Shown here piece by piece: positions 11,539 through 22,680 of a stretch of 64,000 nt of DNA. The stretch spans positions 62,001-126,000 of the forward strand of contig JAJEKV010000319.1 in assembly GCA_021234155.1 (NCBI GenBank). The letters are read 5' to 3'. Every line of letters begins with the position of its first letter. Within the stretch, counting starts at the first letter, position 1. The notes under the pieces were generated by a model. That model worked only from the letters and a program-made list of their open reading frames with translations, searched no databases and was not told the DNA's origin. Position numbers and translations under genes: made by a program. This DNA is from Isoetes taiwanensis. Its lineage: Eukaryota > Streptophyta > Lycopodiopsida > Isoetales > Isoetaceae.

Positions 11539-12910
11539 TCATTTTTGGCATTGCAATATGCTCATCTTCAAAACATTTATCATTTGAAGTGTGCCTGCCA
11601 TTGCAATGCCCTCTTTCATTTGGTACCTTTTATTGGCAATCACATAACCAAAATGGCACTACCCTAGTGTTATTTATGTGGTGATGACCCAATGTTATTT
11701 ACGTGAGACCACTAAGATTATGAAGCAAGTCTTACCTAATAAGAATCATGGTCCTCATGGGAAACCAAGGGAGTCCTTTATTTCCAAAGCTATAGAAATA
11801 TGACGACGTCAGCAAGAATCCTACATTGTTGGGAGCCCAGGTCAAACCTCAATAAGCTTTAATACCAAAGATAACGCCAAACCTCAATAAAGTCTACTTA
11901 ATACCAAAGATTGGAGGATGCGAGGACCGTATCAAATGAATAGCTTGAACCAATGTGTTCCAGTAGAAAACAATGTTACAAGATATGTGATCAATAACCA
12001 TGCAATGCGTAAGGTTTCAGAGCGACCATGTGAGTGTAAAGGAGGGGGTTTTTTTGGCCCAAACCGTACCGTATAAGAATGGGAGGGTGTTTTTTTTTGT
12101 TTGAATTCCATATAAAATATGGTAGGGGTATATGAATTATGAGGGATGTTTTTGAGAAAAAATGCATATAAGAGGTAATTTCTCTATGCACGCACACATA
12201 CTATGTGTCTTACACTAGTTGCACCCATATAGATGACATGAACAATACCTATATTTTTTCTAGGCTATGAAGATCCAGCATTAGCAAATCATATTTAAGG
12301 AATTTCAATTCTCAAAAATTTAGGTTCTAATGTAATGGCCTCATCTTAGGCAGACCAACTATAGTCGCAAGGGTTTGAGCAAATGTCATAAGTTTGAAAT
12401 TGTATTGACACAAAACTTGCCAGTTTTCAAAAATTTCTGATGCAAACCTTTGTGTATGTTGAGGTTAGTGCAGGCAGTGTATGGCAAAGTATTTGAAATG
12501 AATAGGAAAGTTTCCTTCTAGCCTTAGGATAAACAAGCACCTGCGAATTTGGACGGGACTTATACTAGTAATAAAATTTTAGTTCGGTAATTCCTTTAAA
12601 TCTCAGAAATAGAAGGATACTAAGACAAATTTGCAAAGAAAAGTTGGTTTTCATCAACATTGTATTAAGTTCCAGCAAAAATAACATAAACAAGTCATGT
12701 TCCTGTAATGAACATCATTACGCCAATGAGTAGCTCCTGCAGCAAAGTTAAAAGCCTTTCATATTAGGTCCATACAATGAGATGCAAGCAAGTGCATCAA
12801 GAGTGTCCATGTTGAGCTGGTCGCTGAGCTTATTTTGTAGTAAGTTGATTCTGCTAAAACCACTGCTCACAACTTGCAGTGCTACTTGCATCATGCAAAT
12901 AAAATCAACT
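11524..12910 (+). repeat. Dispersed repeat B, copy 2 (inside copia sequence)
   Basis: Second copy of 7713-9074 with small indels. Its left edge abuts the copia integrase and its right edge abuts the copia RNase H end, so it sits where the middle of the copia pol gene should be. Its hAT relic (below) marks it as hAT-derived. Confidence 0.85.
12715..12910 (-). pseudogene. hAT transposase C-terminal fragment, copy 2
   Basis: Same hAT dimerisation region as at 8.9-9.25 kb. Here the SD-Q-LN position reads Q where copy 1 has a stop, but one extra base in 'gagcagtgg' (copy 1 'gagcgtgg') breaks the frame after SCE. The two copies therefore carry different lesions. Confidence 0.6.
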
Positions 12911-13000
12911 CGTAACAGGTTCGAGAATTTCTCTACCCAACTAGAGAGAGCACTTATAATACTCTAGGATGGGGGGTATTGTGTCAACCTTTGTGACAAG
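12911..13000 (+). mobile_element. Copia RNase H C-terminus, polypurine tract and LTR start
   Basis: NRFENFSTQLERALIIL followed by TAG (12957-12965) resembles the last residues of copia RNase H. Just after is a G-rich tract, 'ggatggggggtat', in the position of a polypurine tract. The LTR would begin at TGTGTCAACC (12980). The 3' end of this LTR is not resolved. Confidence 0.4.
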
Positions 13001-13139
13001 CCATAGATCTTGTGTCAATTTTGTGTCAAATGCTACTATCTTGACATAAATTGCTTGTGTTGTGTAAAAAATGTGTCTAGTGCGTAGCGTCAAAGATTTC
13101 GTCAAAGCAATGACCTCCCTTTGTCAAATTTTTAGCGCT

Positions 13140-13400
13140 ATTTGAGCAAGTTATTGCAACAACTTCTAAATAATATTATAGCTAAGTTGTGACAACCTTT
13201 TCTTAACACTTATAGCAAAAGGTTATCCGAAATTTCATCTAATATTTCAACAGAATTTTGTGGAGCATTTTTCAACTTTATATCTCAATTTAAGTGGGTT
13301 GTTGCAACATTTTTTAAGCAATATTCTAACTAAGTCACTACAACGCTTGCCCAATACTTTCATACGTCATTAAACCTATAATATTGTAGCAAGGGTTATT
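13140..13400 (+). repeat. Degenerate repeats flanking the CACTA gene
   Basis: Two related segments, one from 'ttgcaacaacttctaaataa' (about 13155) and one from 'gttgcaacattttttaagca' (about 13302), share the order TTGCAACA, AATATT, TAGCTAAGT or TAACTAAGT, and an acaa/ctacaac end. The second contains CACTACAAC. Subterminal degenerate repeats and a CACTA end are typical of En/Spm elements, so this may be the 3' end region of the neighbouring minus-strand element. The exact terminus is not established. Confidence 0.3.
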
Positions 13401-13582
13401 ACTTGAAATAATCCAAGAATGATCTGAATACCCAAGAACTAGTCAGACGAAGGGGAATAGGTAATGGTAAAGGGCACCTGGCAAAATGAAGAAGGGACCA
13501 AAGCGATAAAGAAGATAAGACAATGCTCAACATAAAATTATGTGTACCATAGTAATTTTAGCAATAAGATTAATAATGCTGA

Positions 13583-14760
13583 TTAATCATATGATACATG
13601 CTCACTTAGATCATGCTCAATGTCCTCTATCTCATCATCATCTAGATATAAATAAAGAGCCAAACCCCTGATTGCTTCAGAATGATCATGTACATATCCG
13701 GTAATCTCTTCATCTTCAATATAATCCTCATCATGACCAGGAATGGCCATTGGCGAATTACATGGAGACCGGTGCACATACGTTATTTCTTTATCAACTT
13801 CCTGTATAAGTGCCAATGGTGAATCTAAAGGAACATGTTCATCGGTATCATCCTCAAGCAAACCTTCTCCCAAATACATGCCCTCCTTTTCAAAGTCGAT
13901 GCCAATATCTTCCCATTCTCCTTCTTCTGCGTCATGCAACAATGGGTCATCAACATCATTAGATATACTCAGAACACCCTTGTAACTACCACCACCGTCA
14001 TCACCACCACCACAACCTCCACTACCATCATCAAAATCATCAACAACAGTATCATCAGCATGAACGTCACCACCACCATCACCACCGTCGTCATCAAAAT
14101 CATCATGAACATCAACCTGAACGTCCTGAGAGAGCTCTTCCATATTATTTTCAGCTGCAGATAAAGCAATTACATGTCGAGCCCTTGGTTGACAATGTAC
14201 GACAATCCACCAGTTTATATCATTAGGATTCTCATGGATAAATATCTGTTCAACCAGATTTGGAAAAATAAAAGGTTCTTTCATCTCAGGCAATACCTTC
14301 GAAGAATCCACTTCTGGAAATCCTGATGGATGAGTCCTAACTGTCTTGCCACAACCTCTGTATACAACTTTGAACCATCGTGCCTTCAAAACATTTACAT
14401 GAAAGCTACGATAATCCAACTCAATAATGTCTGTCAAGATCCCCATGTAATTTAGACTACTCTCCAGAAGGTTATGATCCATGTTGCTAGATTGACTTTT
14501 TTGTTCAAATTCTGAGCTAATTCCCGAATCAAATGTAACCCTACATTTATCAATACTACTGATCCGAAAATGTTGCACATATGCCCACATTGAAGTATAG
14601 AATTGCGCCTAGAACAAATTAATAATAATGATGAGTAATATAATACAAAAAGAATGAAACTTAGGATCAAGGATTGATAATACCTTCCTACTACAACTAC
14701 AACCAAGAGCAAGCTCATAATCATCATCTGGAATAACTTGACCAGAATGAATGAACCTCA
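13583..14760 (-). pseudogene. CACTA (En/Spm) element protein with DUF4216-like domain
   Basis: A 335-residue minus-strand ORF runs from 14590 to 13583. It holds YMGILTDIIELDY, then VLKARWFKVV, then FIFPNLVEQIFIHENPNDIN and WWIVVHCQPRARHV. This is the order of the DUF4216 domain at the C-terminus of CACTA TNP2-like proteins. The tail is acidic with DDG and GGD runs. An upstream exon VIPDDDYELALGCSCSRK (about 14690-14750) is joined by a gtattatc...ttgttctag intron to AQFYTSMWAYVQHF. The transposase catalytic part is absent, so this is an end fragment or a deletion derivative. The last ORF is open, which suggests a fairly recent insertion. Confidence 0.7.
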
Positions 14761-14964
14761 TTCAACATGCTTGTTGCAATCTTGATAATCCCTTTTGTGC
14801 CAAGCTTTCTAGACACTCTATAGGACAATCACATTCTCAAAGTCGTCTCTAATTGGTAACAGGGAACTCTTATGAATTTGTAAACGAATGAACACAATGT
14901 GCTTCATTGAACAAAAAATTCCAACTTAAATACATCCATTTGAGGAGGAGGAGGAGCTACACTT

Positions 14965-15265
14965 CCGTCGAATAGGGACGAACGTCGGCCATAGCGATCT
15001 GGATTCCCGCGTGGAAGGGCTCTCGCTCAACGGATCAAAGGTGTACTGGGGATAACAGGCTGATGACTCCCAAGAGCACTTATCGTCGGAGTCGTTTGGC
15101 ACCTCGATGTCGACTCATCACGTCTTGGGATTTGAAGAAGATCCGAAAGGTTGGGTTGTTCAGCGATTGCAGTGGTACATGAGTTAGATTTAGAATGTCG
15201 TGAGACAGCTCGGTTTGTATCTATCGTGATGAAGAAAGAAAATTGTGGTGATAATTTGGATTGTG
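14965..15265 (+). other. Nuclear insertion of mitochondrial 26S rRNA (NUMT)
   Basis: The stretch carries 'ggggataacaggctgatgac', 'tcccaagagc', 'gtcgtttggcacctcgatgt' and 'agaatgtcgtgagacagctc'. These are the universal domain V core of large-subunit rRNA around the peptidyl-transferase loop. The form 'gctgatgactcccaagag' followed by 'gtcgactcatcac' fits plant mitochondrial 26S rRNA rather than the chloroplast 23S form (from memory). Only about 300 of some 3,300 bases are present and many positions differ, often C to T or G to A, so this is a decayed transfer, not a working rRNA gene. Confidence 0.75.
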
Positions 15266-15267
15266 CA

Positions 15268-15345
15268 TTGTAGGACTCGAACCTACAATATCACCATTGT
15301 GGGCAGCGGGTTTTACCCAATTCAAGGATAGGCCCGACAAGACAA
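15268..15345 (-). other. tRNA-like 3' half
   Basis: The minus strand reads 'tgtaggttcgagtcctaca', a perfect T-arm (GTAGG stem, TTCGAGT loop, CCTAC stem) followed by AATGCAC. A matching 5' acceptor strand and a convincing D or anticodon arm are missing. It may be a broken organellar tRNA that came with the rRNA piece, or chance. Confidence 0.3.
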
Positions 15346-15349
15346 AACC

Positions 15350-16080
15350 TGGCATGGCATAATCAAAGGTCTAAAACCCTGCATTCAAGGGGCCTCATAG
15401 CCTCTGTTCCCTTACAGGTGGTCTTGTTCCGAAGAATGAAAAACGACAACCCCAAGTTAAGCTAAGCTGATGTCTCATGCATGTTGGTTGCTACGACTCG
15501 TACGCACTCCCTTGGCTTGCTTCTTACCCTTCTTCCTCTCGTTAATGTTAATGAAATGATTAGATATATATGTTAACAGGCATTTCGGTAATTTTAGCAA
15601 ACAATAGGGTATTTCGATAACATTCCCTAAAAAGTTAACTCTGCCCCGTGCCTAACATGGTTCGAAAATAAGGGAGTTCGTCCCTGAAAAGTCCGCCCAC
15701 CTCTCTTATTATCGGATTGCTTAAATAATTTTCCGGCACCACATTCCGGGTAAAATAAAATTTGAATGGCAAAAAAAAGGCAGGTTGTTTCGTAGACGGC
15801 AAATATTTGGAAAATAAAATAGGCAGGCGACAATTTTTTAATACGCTTATTACTTGCTTAGTTAGGTCTATATTTTTTATTTCCTCATTGATCATTTTTA
15901 GTTTTTAGATTTTCCTTTTTGAACGACGGAGGCAGTCGACTTCTTCACTATGATGGCAGGCAGAGCTCTGATGCGACAGATTTTCATATGATTTATCTCT
16001 TTCCCGTTCTTCTTTATCAATTCTAGGGGCTTTTGCAATTAGAATGAATAGGAGAGAACAGGAGAGCAAGCAAATTCATA
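15350..16080. other. Gene-free stretch
   Basis: No recognisable coding, RNA or transposon feature. Overlapping minus ORFs at 15.63-15.90 kb have no familiar motif. Confidence 0.45.
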
Positions 16081-16081
16081 C

Positions 16082-16147
16082 TCTTCTCCTTCTCCTTCTC
16101 CTTCTCCTTCTCCTTCTCCTTCTCCTTCTCCTTCTCCTTCTCCTTCT
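16082..16147 (+). repeat. (CTCCTT)n hexanucleotide microsatellite
   Basis: About ten perfect units of CTCCTT in a row. Confidence 0.95.
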
Positions 16148-17360
16148 TTAGCATATACCAAATTTATCAGCTGCTGCTACTGCTCCAGCCATATAGCTCT
16201 TGTATGCGTTGCCATTTTGTGGCAGTAATGGCACGTGGACAACTTCGTCATACATGGATTCTTAGAAAACCATAAAAAACCACACCTCAAAAAAGCACTA
16301 CCTTAAAAGCCTCAGCAAGGAGATTGCACAACCCAATTATGCTTTTCTTTGAGTTTAAGCGATGATCAATCATGGTGATCAATGAACCTAAATTTTCATG
16401 CACAAATCTTAAAGATGCCTTGCCTAATTGGACATTGGTTACGTTCTCACATTTTCTAATCACTTGTAACAGTTATCGCGGCATAAAGCGATGATAATGC
16501 CATGGCCAAAAGCCTTCAATACCACTTTCTAGTGGCTTAAGATTCTTTACAACTGATGTGAAGGCATGCCAAACTAACGCCAACATAAGAGAAAAACATG
16601 TTAGACTAACTTTCATAATGTGTATGTAAATAGATCAGATTTCCACGAGAAATAAAGAATCCGACTTTTGCAAAAATGATCTCAAACATTTTTGTACATC
16701 AGCTGATGTATTAGTACGGCACCTTGAGAATTAGAAGAGATCCTCATTCTCATTTATTTCTAGCAAAGTAGACCAGAAAATCTTCCGCCAAGGATTTTTT
16801 ATATTACACCAGCTCCTACTGTACATCCATCTTCCCTTAGTGCAAGTCTTTGCCCTGCAGCATAACAGATTTATAAAAGTATGTAATAGAAAAACTTCAG
16901 CAGTAGAAATTGGTGAAGAGGCAATACCAGCTTCAATTGCAACTGGCGCAAAAAGCTTAAAAGTGGCTGTCACATTATCACATGGCATAACCATCTTTAT
17001 ATTCTCTGATAACTCAACTTTTCCAGTCACATCTGCAGTCCTCAAGAAAAATTGAGGCTGATAGTTAGAGAGGAATGCAGTATGATGCCCTCCTTTAGTA
17101 AGAACATATATTTCTGCCTCAAATTTCTTTGAAGTCTTCATAGTCCCAGGCTTGCAAAGAACCTATTATACTTTTGTGAAACATTACAATGGTGCCATTG
17201 CTCCATTAACTATGCACACATGACAGCATATTTGGCCTCCCCAAATTTGTTAACGCTTCAAACCACGAAGCAGAAGCTATGCATTATCACCTGTCCGTAA
17301 AAGGACGTGGTACATAATGTTGTAAACTGCAATTCATTCAATGCTCCTGATATTATACAC

Positions 17361-17381
17361 AAAAAAAAAAAAAAAAAAAAA
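17361..17381 (+). repeat. Poly(A) run
   Basis: 21 consecutive A after 'tattatacac'. It could be the tail of a retroposed sequence on the plus strand, but no source is recognisable to its left. Confidence 0.8.
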
Positions 17382-20200
17382 TCCGGTAGCTAGCCAGCCA
17401 TGGCGAGAAGCCAACTAAGCGGACTCATCTACCAAAGATCAATCCCCTTGGTAGTATTATCTGTCCACACTAAGATCCGAAAATCTATGGTGGCACTTGT
17501 ATCCCAAAACATCAAGTATTTAGCATATATCCTAGATATGAAAAACTAATAAAATCGAAAGACTTAAAACAGCCTTGATCATTTTTTAATAGTAAGACTT
17601 CAAGCCATTAGACTTGGAAAATTTTACCATGAGACCATCTTATGTTCATAAGAGTCCAAGAAAGCCTCTAGTCATATGCACGTATGATAACCAACAAGCC
17701 ATTATTGTTCCAATCATTTATAGCAAATGAATAGACAGTATAAATACAACTCAGCACTATTCGTAAAAATGCTAATTCCAAAGCATTACGACCTTTCTTG
17801 TACAAAAAACTTCCGCATAAATTATGTATTTGATTTGTAAGCAGATTCTAAGGCTTTCAGGGAGCCCATGAAGGCTGCTACAGTATAAAAAGGAACAACT
17901 AACTTGAGTTGGAAAAAACATCAATTAGCATCACACAAGCACTGCTTATTCCAGAAACATTTCCATATATTAACCGTCTGATTTGTAAGGGATATTCCAG
18001 TATAATTCTCACAAAATGCTCGCCTCAAAATTCCTCAAAAAATACCATTGCAATCTCAAGCAAAGGTTGCCATTGTATAGTAAAATAATGGACCAGTTTT
18101 GAAAAGAAAAAATAATATATCTGTACTTCTATAGACATGTCAGATAAACAGTAGTCGTTCAAACATAGAACTTGAAGATGAAACCTCATATTCAGAGTTC
18201 ATGATCCATACAAAACATGCATGTCCTTTAGCTATCAATTTGTATCACTCTTTTAGTCTGAAGAAACTTATCATATAGAAGTTGGCTTGGCTGTCACCGG
18301 TGTAGCTCATTTTCCGGCAAAAACCAATTCACCAAGCAAAGAAAGAAATGTGAAGAAACTTATCATATAGAAAAGTTGTACCACTTTTGGAACCTGTCAC
18401 CCGGTGTAGCTTTTAAAAGCTGGTCCATTTTCCATTAAAAATCAATCCAAAAAAACCAATTCACCAAGCAATGACAAGACACAAATGGATGAATAAACTC
18501 TCAAAAGCTGGTAATGCAAGTTCCTACCATTCAATACAAGCGTTAAAAAGAACTTTAGATGGTACACCCTAGAAGGTAACATTGCAAGGGCCAAAAGGTA
18601 CAATTGGCTTCTCGGTTCATCATCGGTCACCATTTGTATCCACTTTGCCCTTTAAATCAGAAATAGCAACTGCAAATATCATTAAAATACGTACAAGGTA
18701 TAGTTATCCTAAATAATATACTCTGTTGCACAGTGGCAACATCAGCTTTTGCCTATGCTTAAATCATGGCCAAAATAGTGATCATTACAAATTCAAAAGG
18801 AATGCATAAAAATCTTTACAGGACATATTTAGAATTCCTTAATACTTTTCAAAGCAGACCTGTATATGTTTAATCATCCTTTGCTTTTAGCTCTCAGGTC
18901 ATAAGCATCTAGAAACAACAGCTGACAATAAAAACTTTTATAATTTTTGTTATCTTTGAAGTCTGATAAAGGATCTTCAACAGCATGAGATTTGGAATAC
19001 AAAGCAATGAGTAAGCCAAATGCCCATGACTTTGCAACCCAAGATAATTTTAGCATGGCATCTATTCGTTGGAGTTGTTATGGTGACTCCAACACAGAAC
19101 TCATCTACTTAAAAGAATCCTTTGCTCTACTACTTTCATTGTTGCATTCCTTTTAGCAGGAGCGCCTCCACTACTATATTTCATATTTGAACCCAAATAT
19201 AAGGCAATAAGTAGTCTGAGCTACAAGGGCCCTTTTTGAAATCTTATTCCACTTTATCTTCAACGAAAAAGCCCGGGAAAGTCCCCATCTCGCCACTGCG
19301 GTTGAGCATCAGCGGATTCAACATATCCATATCGACATGCGGGACTTTAGCCATGGCGCAAAAGTCGCATCTCGCCCTCCCATCTTAGGCTATGTAGTAT
19401 GGCTTGAATATGACTACCCAAAAGCCTGTTGAATATCTTTTAACGTAAACCAGATCTTTATGCATCTGTGTGGCTTTATGAGAAGAATCAATCCACATCC
19501 AGCAATTGCCATCTAAGCATATGCCACAAATTATGACTGCCAGAGCATCCCCGCTCAATCCATATAAGCGAGAGAGCCTAGAGGTCAAAGTGCGCTTATT
19601 GTTTTGGAACTCTGCCCTCAGATGTCGAGCGAAACCCTAAACTTTAATATTTTTGAAGGGCCATTTACGTAGTATTTTAATATGGAATTTTAATCTCTTT
19701 TATCTTTGAATATAGAACAACATACTACCTCATATAGAATTAGTCAAGGAGTCACTTTACTAGCTGGAGCATTGCCATCAAGTCCAAAGCACACCTAAAT
19801 CGTTAAAATAGTGCAGTAATGCGACCTTTGGTCAAATGATGTAAAGGTAGTCAAATGCAAAAAACATATTGAACCGAGAAATGCTCTTTATGGCGTATTA
19901 AGGAATGTAAATAAAAAAGCACATGTTATATTTATGTGCTCATATTACCACAGATTAACTCTTCATGTTATTATGTCTTGCATCTCTAGGGCACCATGCC
20001 TTCAAGATGTTTCATATGCAAAACCATGTATCTGGAAAGTCTTATATCTTTGGCCGCTAAAAATGAAGCCAGAAGTCTAGGAAGTAGCCAAATTAAGGGT
20101 GCCAACAGATGCATATAGTAAATTAGCATTTTTATGGGAGGCATTAACTTTAGTGTAGTAACCACTGCATGCATCACCATCTGCTTTATGAAAGTACCTT
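17382..20200. other. Long intron-like gap within the EF-Tu relic
   Basis: About 3 kb between the EF-Tu exons at 17.16 and 20.22 kb. No coding domain was recognised; the ORFs here are short and without familiar motifs. The EF-Tu exon for 'AGDNVGLLLRG' should lie here but was not seen. A direct duplication near 18.3-18.47 kb and a run of 17 A at about 20203-20219 are the only structures noted. Confidence 0.4.
18262..18470 (+). repeat. Imperfect direct duplication, about 91-bp spacing
   Basis: 'gaagaaacttatcatataga' occurs at about 18262 and 18353. Each is followed by 'tgtcacc' and 'cggtgtagct', then 'cattttcc', and later by 'aaccaattcaccaagcaa'. The second unit carries extra bases. Confidence 0.7.
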
Positions 20201-20977
20201 ATAAAAAAAAAAAAAAAAACTTGTCCTTGACCTAGACTCTTCTTAAACATCTCAACACCAGTAATAATAGTCTTTAAAACATCCTATAGATGCAAAGCAT
20301 AGATGCTCAGATGCAGGCACCGAATATCTATGTGAAAAACCTAATGAACTACTTCAACCTCATCACCAACCTTCACATAACCCTGCTCCACCCTCCCAGT
20401 AGCAACTGTTCCACGACCCTGCACTCAGACATGTCATCATAAAGTAATGATTGGCTACAACTGAAGGTAAAGAACAAGAGCTACATGTATAGAAAAGATA
20501 TCTACTGGTAAAGGGAAAGATTTGTCAAGGGTACGCTTTGGCTCAGGAATATAATCCCATCATCGATGGCCTTCGTCAAATTCAATATTGCTTTTTTCCG
20601 ATTTCTTTATTTGTGCCATTCAATGCTGACAATGCTGAACCCCTAATGATTGGGATTTCATCATCAGGAAATTTATAGAAGCTGAGCAGTTCTGTAGTTC
20701 AAAACTAAACATACCTCAACCAACTTTTCCAGCTGCTTAGATCTAGAGGAGAAAGATAAACAACAAGAAGGGCCTCTCAACTCCATTTCAACCAGCTCCA
20801 ATAATTCTTCATCGTCAACAACATCGACCTTGTTATGAAAACAAAGCAGTGTTGGCACGCCTACCTGATCCATTCAAAAGATTTGAAAAACCTCCATGGC
20901 CAGAGAGTGAAAAAAATACTTATGTTAGATTAAATGACGGTATTAGATAATGATAAATTACGAACAAGGTTTCTTAC

Positions 20978-21093
20978 TGTGTTGATGCTAATGTTTTCCC
21001 ATCTGGGCTGAAAGCAGCTGCAATGGTTGATCGTGGAGCAGGAAGAAGAGGGCAATACCTAGTATTGAATGCTTGAACGATTCGGCCTCTAAC
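20978..21093 (-). pseudogene. Single exon of an AMBRA1-like WD40 protein
   Basis: Bounded by tttgtag at its 5' side and gtaagaa at its 3' side, this 116-bp minus-strand exon reads TRYCPLLPAPRST and RSTIAAAFSPDGKTLAST. Plant AMBRA1-like transducin/WD40 proteins have an almost identical run before their first WD repeat (from memory). No neighbouring exon of that gene was found, and EF-Tu exons follow on the same strand about 110 bp downstream. I infer a captured exon rather than a resident gene. Confidence 0.6.
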
Positions 21094-21219
21094 CTACAAA
21101 AATAAAGCATACATTTAGCTAGAACCTTAGCAACTTTCCGATACGTTTCTTAGATTATTCAAACCAAGACTCAAAACATTAGCATAATAGTTTGTTGTAA
21201 AGAGATGCATTGTAACTTC

Positions 21220-21780
21220 GAGGACTCCATTGTTAAGTTTTTTAAGTAATGATAATTTCTTGAAGCTACATCTTATCTAAAAAGCAAAGAAATAGAGATG
21301 AGGAAATCAGAGCCTTCTTTGCATTGGTGGCTTCACGTTTATGTCCTGAACAGCTGATGTTTGCGGCAGCATCCTCACCCCATTGTCATTGTAAAGGACG
21401 CTTAACAGTAGGTGATATTTCCCTCCATGCCAACAACCGAGCTACATTCTCCATACTGCTCAACAAGCTCAACAACAGGATTCTTCAAATCTATGCTGAG
21501 GAGAATAGCAGGTGATTCTTCTCTCTTAAAAAGTGTTTCTGAGCTATTGATATCTCTAGGGAATAACCATTCTTTCTTAACTACGTGTAGGTTTTTTTCA
21601 AATTTAAAAATAAAAAAACATGTATTCTGTTTTTACTGTTGTTTTCAGCCGTGGGCCAAATGTTGGGGTTGTAGTGAAAGGGTTTGGTCAAGCAAGTCGC
21701 GCACACAAAAAACCTCTTCCACAAGGAGGCACTGGTCATGCAAGGCATGCAAACATCATCTTCTAACATATAAAATTATT
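21220..21780. other. Unidentified exon-like sequences
   Basis: The minus strand reads SPAILLSIDLKNPVVELVEQ and WGEDAAANISCSGHKREATN in shifting frames (21.3-21.54 kb). The plus strand, after 'ttttcag' at about 21649, reads GPNVGVVVKGFGQASRAHKK and PLPQGGTGHARHANIIF. Both look coding in composition but I do not recognise the proteins. Confidence 0.3.
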
Positions 21781-21801
21781 GTCTCAATTTTCTGCCTTGA
21801 A

Positions 21802-21831
21802 GAAGGAAGGAAGGAAGGAAGGAAGGAAGAG
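21802..21831 (+). repeat. (AAGG)n microsatellite
   Basis: Six to seven GAAG/AAGG units. Confidence 0.9.
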
Positions 21832-21894
21832 TAGCGTTCTGCCCAGGATGGAATTAGCACAACCTTCTAACTAAGATGCCTCCGACTTTTCAGC

Positions 21895-22680
21895 TTATGT
21901 GACGCTCCCTGAATCTATACGATACTCCCATCGTACAAATAGGGGGAATTCCCCTCCCGTGGCAACTACATCACCATGGAAAGGCCCTCCATCTAACTTG
22001 GACCACTTGGGATGGCCAAGTGTCTAGGTGAAGGACACGGAGGTGTCATTCGTCTCACGTTCTCAATGGAGTCCTATACAGCGGAAGTGTATATACATGT
22101 TAGCACCTAGCAATCATACACAAATACTATACCATCACAAAAGGTGGTCCATCCATCATCATGTAAATAACAATACAAGGACAAGATAACATAAGCAATA
22201 TACCATAAATAAGGGCTCTACCTCGGGTTCAGACCCTAGGGAGTCAACTGACGGTCAAGGCCTCCAGATAACATCAAAGAGAGATCTAACATGGCGTTGG
22301 CTGGCATAGGACAATGGCTAAGGTAGTCCACTCCATCAGCCCCTCCTGTGCACACTTTGCAAATAGGCTGAAACATGCTATGGCATGATTATAGCCTTCC
22401 GAAGACGCATGGAATCACCCTACGAGACTACTCCGGGGTACATCTCCCAGGTCCGATGAGGCAGGTTAGGGAGGCGTCCCCTCCCCGGGCATAATAGATC
22501 CATGGGCATGCTAGAGAATCACGTGCCACATCGTGACCCTCGCATCCGTAGCCGACTTACCCCCCTAAATCTAAAGGCCGGCTCACTAGGACATCCCTAT
22601 AGGCACGTATTTGGTGACCAAGGGGTGTCAGACCCATACCCGGCCCGTTCAGTGACTGACTATAAACCTATCACACTATA
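21895..22680. mobile_element. GC-richer non-coding block, probable LTR-type relic
   Basis: Base composition rises sharply against both flanks. There are no sizeable ORFs but many C/G-rich words such as 'cccggcccgttcagtgactg' and 'cctcgggttcagaccctagg'. This resembles the non-coding part of a plant LTR retrotransposon, but I cannot assign a family or see both ends. Confidence 0.35.

Larger units (their letters stand above)
16799..20866 (-). pseudogene. Mitochondrial-type EF-Tu gene, exon-by-exon relic
   Basis: EF-Tu is the GTPase that brings aminoacyl-tRNA to the ribosome; this version matches the nuclear-encoded mitochondrial type. Minus-strand exons run in order. 20866-20774 has [18 protein letters not shown] (G domain end, with the NKVD motif). 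20691-20485 has [20 protein letters not shown] and YIPEPKRTLDKSFPLPVD. 20418-20344 has GRGTVATGRVEQGYVKVGDE (domain 2). 20283-20221 has TGVEMFKKSLGQGQ. 17162-16928 has FEAEIYVLTKGGHHTAFLSN and QFFLRTADVTGKVEL (domain 3). 16855-16799 has LALREDGCTVGAG then TAA. Most junctions show AG/GT. The N-terminal exons with the P-loop and a short exon before 17162 were not found. Two frame breaks lie in the second exon, and the stop falls a few residues early. This is probably a captured or truncated pseudogene; assembly errors cannot be excluded. Confidence 0.75.

Noticed and set aside
13835-14164. Plus-strand ORF rich in Thr and Ile opposite the CACTA gene
   Set aside because: It is the complement of the acidic Asp/Gly repeats of the CACTA C-terminus.
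14965-15265. Functional rRNA gene or organellar contamination
   Set aside because: Only a fragment is present, with many substitutions in universally conserved positions, flanked on both sides by nuclear-type transposon sequence.
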